From the NCBI GenBank assembly GCA_023406915.1, contig JAEXTR010000039.1, positions 1 through 11,400 of the forward strand: DNA of 11,400 nucleotides. Reading direction: 5' to 3'. Shown here piece after piece: positions 5,637-11,400 of this stretch. Below the pieces are notes generated by a model, which saw only the letters and a program-made list of their open reading frames with translations, made no database searches and had not been told where the DNA came from. The position numbers and the translations under genes were made by a program. This DNA comes from Bacteroidota bacterium (lineage in GTDB: Bacteria > Bacteroidota > Ignavibacteria > Ignavibacteriales > Ignavibacteriaceae). Positions within the stretch are counted from its first letter, which is position 1. Each line of letters starts with the position of its first letter.

Positions 5637-8600
5637 ATGAGTGATTTTGAACATTGGCAGCAGATAATGAACCTGATCAACGAGTTCACATTTAACAGAT
5701 TAAAACAGGATTCGTTATCGCTGGTTATCGAAAAAGGATTGCAGGTTTTCAGATCATTCCCATCCTGTGAAACTTCATCACTCTTTCTTCTTGATGATGA
5801 TACAAAACTATTATATCACTCTGCTTCTTCCCCTACTCAGAAGGCTGACTACATTGACGCTTTGTTCACCACTTTGCTGGATAGTAACTACATCGGTGAG
5901 CTGAACAGCAAAAGTAGTGGGTTACTCCCCGTCACGACTGAGGATCAGTATGGGAATGAAGTATTTGTGCTGCTTATCGCCCTTACTTCACCAGAAGGTC
6001 TTGCAGGGGTGGCGATTAACACTTATTCTTCTGAAGTTGCCTCTTCCAATCAATTCCTGCTGAACCTGTACCGGCTTTTTGCCAACCAGTTCACGTTACA
6101 CTACCGCGATTATCGGTTGCGCAAGGAGTTGGAAAGCCAGGCTGCCCTTAGCACTCAGCAAATCGCTGCAAGTCTCTTCTCAGTGAAACAGAGTAATCGT
6201 GAGTTAGAGAGAATAATTGATTCCGTGCAGGCGGGAATTCTGATCTATGACAGGATTACCCTTAAAATATTGAACGTTAATTCCGCCGCCGCACAGATTA
6301 TAGGGCTGGATAAAGAAAGGATCACAGGTAAAACAAGAAATGATTTTGGCTATGTGTTTGAACCAGACTCACCCACAATAGCAATAGAAAAGAAACTGAA
6401 CGTCTTACGAAAATTGCACCTGAACGGTGGTACTGGTAAGCGGATACCTGTTATTACCTCAATTACTGCAATGAAGATGCAGGATCAGGAGGTGTTTATT
6501 GAAAGCTTCTTTGACAGTACAACTCTGGCTGAGGCAGAAAGAGCAAAGAAAGAAAGCGACCATCGTTTTTCTTCTGTTTTCGAAAATGCGAGTATAGGAA
6601 TTGTACTATCTGATCTTCGAACCAGGATAAGGCAATGTAACCCTGCATTTGCTTCCATGCTTGGGTTTGAGGTTGAAGAGTTGACTGGAAAGTCAGTATT
6701 CGACTTGTCACCAGACGAGGAAGCAAATGATGAATTGTTACGATACCTCCATCATAGTAAATCCTCTACCCCCTCCCCTCCTCTCTATATTCAGAAACGA
6801 TTTAGAAGAAAAGATGGTGCTTATGTTTGGTGTAAGGTTACCAGTGCATTTATCCGTGATGATTACGGCACTCCACTTTTTGGACTTGGAATCGTAGAGG
6901 ATATTTCTGAACTTAAAATGAATCAGGAAAGAGTTCTGCGTCAGAATGAGGTAATCAGAGGAGTTTCGGCTGCCTCCCAGTATCTCCTCTCCGAAGCCCG
7001 GTTCGAAATAGCAATGAAAAGCGCTCTACAGATATTGGGTGAAACTATTAAGGTCGACCGGATATCGGTCTATAAAATTCAGGACTCTGAACTAGAATCT
7101 GAATCATTTTGTGAAGAAATATATCTTTGGGAAAAATCACCTGAGTTATTCCCCGTCGTTCAGACCATCAGGAAAAAGTTCCAGTATAAAAAACTGTTTC
7201 CTGATTGGTGCAAGGCTATGATGCTCGGTAGATTCATTGTCCAGTCCACGAACGAGTTACCTGAAGACCAAAAGCATATTGCTGAGGCACAGCATATTAA
7301 AACGGCGGTCATCTACCCGATTTTTCTGAACGAAGAGTTGTGGGGTTTTCTTCAGCTGGATCATTGTGCATCTGCCTATGATTGGCAGGAAGGTGAACTT
7401 GGCGTTTTAAAAACCTTTGCGGCAGGTGTGGCAGGGGCATTAAACAGGGAAATTGAGCGCCTGGAACTTATTGCTTCAAAGCATGCAGCAGAGGAAGCCA
7501 GCAGGGTCAAGACTTCTATTCTGACTAATATGAGCCATGAATTGCGCACACCATTGAACGGGATTTACGGTTTTGCGCAGATATTAAACGAAGAATTAAG
7601 GGATAATGAATTAGTTTCAATGACCGATAGTATCCTCGTTAGCAGTAAGCGATTGATGAATACACTTAATTCAATCCTGACACTCTCAGAAATAGAAGCC
7701 GGAAAACAGAGTGCAGTGCTTGAGACAATTAACCTGATGCAGGAAATCCCCACTGTCGTGGATATTATGAAGGCACAGGCAAAAGAAAAAGACCTGCCAA
7801 TCATACAGGAGTATTATAGTCAGGATATGTGGGTCTATGCTGATAGAAACTTCTTGTCTCACATTCTCAGTCACCTCATTGATAACGCAATTAAGTACAC
7901 CACTGAAGGAAGCGTCACCATCAGGGTTGAGAGACGCTCAAAAGATAATTGTTCATGGGGCACAATCTCCGTTCAGGATACTGGAATCGGTATCCGAAAA
8001 GAGCATTTCGATCTTATTTTTCAGGCATTCAGACAAGGTAGTGAGGGGCTTTCCCGCTCGCATGAGGGTTCCGGGTTAGGACTTACTATTTCTGCAAAAA
8101 TGGCGATACTCATGGGTGCTCATCTCACCCTGGAAAGTGAAATTGGCAAAGGCTCAACGTTTACCCTATGGATATCTTGCGACTATCCTTCACTTAATCT
8201 GGTTAAGTTTGAAGACGAACAAGTTTCACACGGCCTTATGCCGGACAACCTCTCAAATGACACCTCCGAGAAACCTTTACTTCTCTTGGTTGAAGATAAC
8301 CAGGTCAACAAAGATGTTATCCGGATGTTTCTTCAGTCTATGGCATCAATTGATTTTGCCAAAGATGGACTTTCTGCAATCATGATGGCTGCGCAAAAGC
8401 AGTATCGGTGTGTACTGATGGATATTAACCTTGGCGGTGGTATGAATGGAGTTGAAGCCATGCAGGAAATCCGAAAACTGAGCGGCTATAAAACTATCCC
8501 CATTATAGCGGTAACTGGTTATGCAACTCATTCAGATCAGAATAAATTCCTGAAAATTGGCTTCAGTCACTTCCTTGCAAAACCTTTCCTCAAGGACGAA

Positions 8601-8639
8601 CTGATTGGAATGATCAGGGATATCTTAGGTTCAGGTTAA
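5637..8639 (+). CDS. Soluble hybrid sensor histidine kinase, GAF-PAS-PAS-GAF-HisKA-HATPase-REC
   Basis: This 1000-residue protein has no signal peptide or membrane helix, so it senses a cytoplasmic signal. In order I see: a GAF-like domain (about 10-160); a PAS domain (about 185-300, AGILIYDRITLKILNVNSAA); a second PAS (about 305-430, ASIGIVLSDLRTRIRQCNPAFASMLGF, with YVWCKVTSAFIRD and IVEDISELK); a second GAF (about 440-605, DRISVYKI and YPIFLNEELWGFLQLD); HisKA with phospho-acceptor His634 in MSHELRTPLNG; and HATPase with N-box Asn750 (HLIDNAIKY), DTGIGI (781-786) and GSGLGL (811-816). Last is a receiver domain (about 880-997) with acidic Glu886-Asp887, phospho-acceptor Asp929 in LMDINL, Thr960 and Lys982. 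All catalytic positions are intact. Phosphate probably passes His634 to Asp929 and on to an unlinked phosphotransfer protein. The ATG has only a weak AAAGAG ahead; the 12-base gap to the HDOD gene argues for one operon. The ligand is unknown. Confidence 0.95.
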   Translation: MSDFEHWQQIMNLINEFTFNRLKQDSLSLVIEKGLQVFRSFPSCETSSLFLLDDDTKLLYHSASSPTQKADYIDALFTTLLDSNYIGELNSKSSGLLPVTTEDQYGNEVFVLLIALTSPEGLAGVAINTYSSEVASSNQFLLNLYRLFANQFTLHYRDYRLRKELESQAALSTQQIAASLFSVKQSNRELERIIDSVQAGILIYDRITLKILNVNSAAAQIIGLDKERITGKTRNDFGYVFEPDSPTIAIEKKLNVLRKLHLNGGTGKRIPVITSITAMKMQDQEVFIESFFDSTTLAEAERAKKESDHRFSSVFENASIGIVLSDLRTRIRQCNPAFASMLGFEVEELTGKSVFDLSPDEEANDELLRYLHHSKSSTPSPPLYIQKRFRRKDGAYVWCKVTSAFIRDDYGTPLFGLGIVEDISELKMNQERVLRQNEVIRGVSAASQYLLSEARFEIAMKSALQILGETIKVDRISVYKIQDSELESESFCEEIYLWEKSPELFPVVQTIRKKFQYKKLFPDWCKAMMLGRFIVQSTNELPEDQKHIAEAQHIKTAVIYPIFLNEELWGFLQLDHCASAYDWQEGELGVLKTFAAGVAGALNREIERLELIASKHAAEEASRVKTSILTNMSHELRTPLNGIYGFAQILNEELRDNELVSMTDSILVSSKRLMNTLNSILTLSEIEAGKQSAVLETINLMQEIPTVVDIMKAQAKEKDLPIIQEYYSQDMWVYADRNFLSHILSHLIDNAIKYTTEGSVTIRVERRSKDNCSWGTISVQDTGIGIRKEHFDLIFQAFRQGSEGLSRSHEGSGLGLTISAKMAILMGAHLTLESEIGKGSTFTLWISCDYPSLNLVKFEDEQVSHGLMPDNLSNDTSEKPLLLLVEDNQVNKDVIRMFLQSMASIDFAKDGLSAIMMAAQKQYRCVLMDINLGGGMNGVEAMQEIRKLSGYKTIPIIAVTGYATHSDQNKFLKIGFSHFLAKPFLKDELIGMIRDILGSG

Positions 8640-8673
8640 CAGACCTTCTTTTGCATTCCCCGTTTCTTACTAT

Positions 8674-8697
8674 ATTTGGAATGTTTCACATTCAAAT
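8674..8697 (+). terminator. Inverted repeat after the kinase gene, possible weak terminator
   Basis: GAATGT (8679-8684) and ACATTC (8688-8693) pair around a three-base loop. The stem extends by ATTT/AAAT if one G (8678) bulges, giving ten pairs. It lies 35 bases after the kinase stop, a good place for a terminator. However, it is AT-rich and no T-run follows on the plus strand, so a factor-binding palindrome or chance is also possible. Confidence 0.35.
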
Positions 8698-8710
8698 TAC
8701 ATAAGAAGTA

Positions 8711-8866
8711 ATGATCGTTAAAGAAAATCTGTTTGATTACAATTCTGCCCAACAATATCAAATAATTCAGGGAGACGCATTTTCGGTCTTAAGCGAAATC
8801 GAAAATGACAAATTCAACTCGATTATCACCTCCCCTCATCATAATGTCTGAAGATCATACGAATGA
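8711..8866 (+). pseudogene. 5' remnant of a site-specific DNA methyltransferase
   Basis: From ATG 8711 the frame gives 46 residues before a TGA at 8849-8851. The peptide contains YQIIQGDAFSVL followed by DKFNSIITSPHHN, which matches the start of N4/N6 DNA methyltransferases (…QGDALEVLKSLPDNSFDLIITSPPYNIG…). After the stop the same frame continues with RSYE and another stop at 8864-8866, where intact relatives have 'GKSYE', so the first stop sits where Gly is expected. The catalytic motif IV, normally TSPPYN, reads TSPHHN. Only about the first 50 of some 300 or more residues are recognisable, so the enzyme is lost. No good ribosome binding site precedes the ATG. The family call is by motif, not by search; a short functional peptide is unlikely. 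Confidence 0.62.
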
Positions 8867-8960
8867 AGGAGTTTTATCTCTATAACATACTCAGACATGA
8901 GAGAAAAAGTCCTCCCGTCCCATTGGTCGTGATGGGTATAGAACCATAATAAACAATTAA
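8865..8960 (+). pseudogene. Possible frameshifted continuation and 3' end of the methyltransferase remnant
   Basis: One base out of frame with the fragment before it, this stretch reads EGVLSL, stop, HTQT, stop, EKKSSRPIGRDGYRTIINN, stop (8958-8960). EGVLSL follows naturally after RSYE. The RPIGRDGY ending has the look of a real protein C-terminus and of the 'YRPxGxPxY' ends of related methyltransferases. It may be what is left after an internal deletion that removed the middle of the gene. This is a tentative reading from weak similarity. Confidence 0.25.
8923..8950 (+). promoter_or_regulatory. Candidate promoter for the symporter gene
   Basis: TTGGTC (8923-8928) and CATAAT (8945-8950) are spaced by 16 bases. 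The -10 matches five of six consensus positions, the -35 only three. Transcription would start some 18 bases before the symporter TTG. A small inverted repeat (CCCAT 8919-8923, ATGGG 8932-8936) overlaps the -35. The promoter lies inside decayed coding sequence. Confidence 0.33.
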
Positions 8961-8974
8961 AGAAAAGTATACGC

Positions 8975-10780
8975 TTGCAACTACTTGACTACCTTATAAT
9001 AGCAATTTATCTGATTGGGATGATACTGGTCGGGGTCTGGTTCCAGAAAAAAGCCTCTGAAGGTACTGACTCCTTCTTTCTTGGGAATCGTTCAATACCA
9101 TGGTGGGCACTTGGTGCTTCGGGTATGTCATCCAATCTCGATGTCAGTGGTACCATGGTAATCGTCGCAGTGCTTTATGCATTTGGTGCATCAGGATTTT
9201 TCATCGAACTCCGGGGCGGTATTGTTCTTATTCTTGCCTTCCTGATAACATACATGGGGAAATGGAATAGAAGAGCAAAAGTGATGACTCTTGCCGAGTG
9301 GATGGAATTCAGATTTGGTTCTGGCACAGAAGGAAAAGTAGCACGAATGATTGCAGCAGGCTATACGCTGCTTGTTACAGCTGCCATCGTTACCTACTTC
9401 ACCGTTGGTGCAGGTAAATTCTTTGTAGAATACTTCCCCCTACCTTCGATTCCCAGGCTCTCCCCCGAAGTGTTTGTCGCTATTCTGATGATCTTACTCA
9501 GTATGGTGTATACTGTTTCAAGCGGACTCTACGGGGTTGTATGGACTGGTGTTATTCAGGGGGGGCTAATATTCATTGCAATTGCATCCGTGTGTGCCAT
9601 TGCTTTCATGCAGCCCGGGCTCCCGGAACAGTTTTCTGTCTCGGTACCTATGCTGGACGGCTCTTTTCAGGTAATTGAAAAGAATCGTGATTCCTGGATG
9701 TCAATACTACCTCAATGGAACGCAGCACTTCCGCAAAACTCTGCATACTCCGTCTACAGTCTGTTTGGTATAACTATAATGTTCTATTTCATAAAGGTAC
9801 TGATAGAAGGTGCAGGTGGAACAGGTGGTTATATGATTCAGCGGTTCTTTGCTGCAAAGAACGAAAAAGAAGTAGTGAAGCTTTCCTTGTTCTGGACATC
9901 ACTTCTTTCACTAAGATGGGCATTTGTTGCAGCGGTCGCAGTACTTGGAGTGACATATGGTCTTCAAACCGGTACGGTGATTGCTGACCCTGAAAAAGTC
10001 TTACCAACAATAATCAATGTGTTTCTTCCCACCGGGCTAAAAGGACTCATAATTGCTGGATTGATTGCTGCCGCTATGTCAACCTTCGACTCAATTGTGA
10101 ATGCCGGTGCATCTTACTGGGTGAAGGATATATATCAGTCAACTATAAATCATCAGGCAACCGAAAAACAACTGGTTTTCCAGAGCAGAATAGCCTCTAT
10201 TGTCATTGTTGTTATAGGTGTCTTTGCATCACTATGGGTTGCAAACATTAATGATATTTGGGGATGGCTTACAATGGGGCTGGGATCCGGAATGATCATT
10301 CCTCTCTTCCTTAGATGGTATTGGTGGAGATTTAATGGATATGGATTCGCAGCAGGTACTATTGTCGGCTCAATTGCTGCGTATGCGGCAGTCTTACTTC
10401 TGCCAGATACTACAGAATGGATTACATTCAGTGTTGTAAGCGTCACCTCACTCATTGCTGCAGTTTTGGTAGCTCTCTTAACCCGTCAGACACCTGATTC
10501 AGTGCTTATCAATTTTTACTCTGTCACAAAACCCTTTGGAATCTGGGAACCGATCAGAAGGAAAAGTACCGGAATTGATCTTGAAGAAGTAAAGACGGAA
10601 AACAAACGGGATCTGGTTGCAACTGTAATCACCATTATTTGGCAGCTTTCGCTTTTTATCACAATGATGATGCTTATTCTTAAAGAATGGAATACCTTTA
10701 TTATCACATGTACGATCTGCGTAATAAGTTCCATTATGCTTTACCGGAGGTGGTATCGTTACCTAAGGGTTGATAAATGA
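8975..10780 (+). CDS. Sodium:solute symporter (SSS family)
   Basis: This 601-residue inner-membrane protein is a Na+-coupled transporter of the SSS family (LeuT fold), importing an organic solute with sodium. The N-terminus LLDYLIIAIYLIGMILVGVWFQ (3-23) is the usual first helix, followed by FFLGNRSIPWWALGASGMSSNLDVSGTM (34-61), family-typical. GLIAAAMSTFDSIVNAGASYWVKDIY (362-386) is the helix carrying the Ser369-Thr370 pair of the sodium site. About 13 hydrophobic helices run to about 500; two more follow at about 549-567 and 573-590 after a charged loop, giving a longer C-terminus than the roughly 450-550 residues common in the family. The start is TTG at 8975, because the frame has no ATG between a stop at 8939 and the first helix. 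The ribosome binding site is weak (AAGAAAAG). The substrate cannot be told. It ends three bases before the convergent gene's stop. Confidence 0.93.
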   Translation: MQLLDYLIIAIYLIGMILVGVWFQKKASEGTDSFFLGNRSIPWWALGASGMSSNLDVSGTMVIVAVLYAFGASGFFIELRGGIVLILAFLITYMGKWNRRAKVMTLAEWMEFRFGSGTEGKVARMIAAGYTLLVTAAIVTYFTVGAGKFFVEYFPLPSIPRLSPEVFVAILMILLSMVYTVSSGLYGVVWTGVIQGGLIFIAIASVCAIAFMQPGLPEQFSVSVPMLDGSFQVIEKNRDSWMSILPQWNAALPQNSAYSVYSLFGITIMFYFIKVLIEGAGGTGGYMIQRFFAAKNEKEVVKLSLFWTSLLSLRWAFVAAVAVLGVTYGLQTGTVIADPEKVLPTIINVFLPTGLKGLIIAGLIAAAMSTFDSIVNAGASYWVKDIYQSTINHQATEKQLVFQSRIASIVIVVIGVFASLWVANINDIWGWLTMGLGSGMIIPLFLRWYWWRFNGYGFAAGTIVGSIAAYAAVLLLPDTTEWITFSVVSVTSLIAAVLVALLTRQTPDSVLINFYSVTKPFGIWEPIRRKSTGIDLEEVKTENKRDLVATVITIIWQLSLFITMMMLILKEWNTFIITCTICVISSIMLYRRWYRYLRVDK

Positions 10781-10783
10781 TCC

Positions 10784-11400
10784 TTAGTGCTGGGGCGTAT
10801 CAGAAATACTTCTTATCAGATTCTTTAGCTGCTCCGGATCACCACCAACCGGTAACGTTTTATTCAAAAGTGGAAGGTTTTCTTTACTGCCAGACCCACC
10901 CATGGCACTCAATCCTGAATACCAATGATCAAGTTCATCATTGAATCTGTCGAGTCGCTCCCGATAGCGCTCAATTTTCTCGATGAGTACTTTTTCTTTT
11001 TCCTCAAGTTCCTTTACGCGCCGTTCGAGTTGTTCGGGGGTGCCTGCATCGTCAGTATACCCTGAATGTGCCGGGGTATAAAATGGTGTCTCATTATCGG
11101 CTCTAATTTCATCTATCTCGAAGTGTGAGGAAAGATGATCAAGACTTTCAAGTTTGTGTTTATACTGATCGATCCGATACTGAAGTGACGATTCAAGCGT
11201 TATCATATCAGTAATCTTATCAGTCAGGGCTCGTGACTCTGTTTCCAGCTGCTTTTTATCCTGATCGAGGGTACCGAGAGCATCTTGTTTGTCGCTGATT
11301 TTCTTCTCTAGTTGTATTAACAATTCACGCAGCTCAGCCAACTCCTGAGTCAGCTTATCACGGTCTTCCTGTCCCTGCTCAAATATGGACTGGAATGAAG
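10784..11400 (-). CDS. Coiled-coil protein, C-terminal part, runs off the right edge
   Basis: The reading frame is open to the window edge, so only the last 205 or so residues are seen and the true start lies outside. A TTG at 11341-11339 is not a credible start because the heptad-like sequence continues unbroken upstream of it (SIFEQGQEDRDKLTQE). Two long charged helical stretches are visible: one rich in Glu, Lys, Leu and Gln with coiled-coil spacing, then an unstructured link (TPFYTPAHSGYTDDAGTPEQ), then a second coil (RRVKELEEKEKVLIEKIERYRERL). The tail is Gly/Ser-rich (SAMGGSGSKENLPLLNKTLP) and ends ISDTPQH. I recognise no family; the pattern suits a scaffold, cytoskeletal or cell-division-associated protein, but this is not evidence of one. 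Its stop is three bases from the symporter stop, with no room for a terminator between them. Confidence 0.8.
   Translation of the reverse strand, partial: SFQSIFEQGQEDRDKLTQELAELRELLIQLEKKISDKQDALGTLDQDKKQLETESRALTDKITDMITLESSLQYRIDQYKHKLESLDHLSSHFEIDEIRADNETPFYTPAHSGYTDDAGTPEQLERRVKELEEKEKVLIEKIERYRERLDRFNDELDHWYSGLSAMGGSGSKENLPLLNKTLPVGGDPEQLKNLIRSISDTPQH

Larger units (their letters stand above)
8640..8974. other. Gene-poor spacer holding a decayed methyltransferase fragment
   Basis: These 335 bases between the hybrid kinase and the symporter hold, in order, an imperfect inverted repeat (8674-8697), a DNA methyltransferase 5' remnant (from 8711), and a short stretch whose reading frame ends in RPIGRDGYRTIINN before the stop at 8958-8960. 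A candidate promoter lies at 8923-8950. No intact gene is present. Confidence 0.6.

Noticed and set aside
7837..8385. Overlapping plus-strand frames of 80-90 codons inside the kinase gene
   Set aside because: They lie out of frame within conserved HATPase and receiver sequence and show no protein features of their own.
11339..11341. TTG as the start of the right-edge coiled-coil gene
   Set aside because: The frame stays open to base 11400 and the coiled-coil pattern continues upstream, so the gene is truncated by the window.

Overview
The window is ordinary bacterial chromosome: densely coded, somewhat AT-rich by eye, with no rRNA, tRNA, IS element, phage gene or CRISPR array that I can see. 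The gene content (a cell-wall hexosaminidase of the NamZ/DUF1343 type, an all-soluble hybrid histidine kinase with a C-terminal receiver, a sodium:solute symporter, and sucD without sucC beside it) would suit a Gram-negative member of the Bacteroidota/Chlorobiota/Fibrobacterota side of the tree. That placement is a weak inference from composition and family distribution; nothing here is a taxonomic marker.

Layout. Bases 1-2740 are a minus-strand block read sucD > ndk > NUDIX hydrolase > namZ (cut off by the left edge). The last three are tightly packed: ndk and the NUDIX gene share one base, and the NUDIX gene and namZ share an ATGA. A 263-base divergent spacer (2741-3003) separates this block from a plus-strand pair: a DUF350-type four-helix membrane protein and a membrane-anchored or secreted transglutaminase-like protein. 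A short spacer (4380-4461) leads into a three-gene signalling cluster on the plus strand: a stand-alone copy of the small domain usually found at the N-terminus of HD-GYP proteins, an HDOD protein, and a 1000-residue GAF-PAS-PAS-GAF-HisKA-HATPase-REC hybrid kinase. Bases 8640-8974 hold no intact gene but contain a decayed DNA methyltransferase 5' end. A sodium:solute symporter follows, and the window closes with the C-terminal part of a convergent, coiled-coil minus-strand gene running off the right edge.

How the genes may work together. sucD and ndk are linked through nucleoside triphosphates (succinyl-CoA ligase makes NTP, Ndk redistributes the phosphate). The NUDIX and NamZ proteins look like housekeeping hydrolases co-transcribed with them. 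The signalling cluster reads as one sensory unit: the kinase senses through soluble GAF/PAS domains, and the HDOD protein and small domain are probable partners or outputs.

Most worth a second look: the methyltransferase remnant with its altered catalytic motif, the lysine-rich histone-like tail on SucD, the altered Nudix box, the DUF350/transglutaminase pair, and the split HD-GYP-like module next to a hybrid kinase. I did not find a clear, wholly new system.
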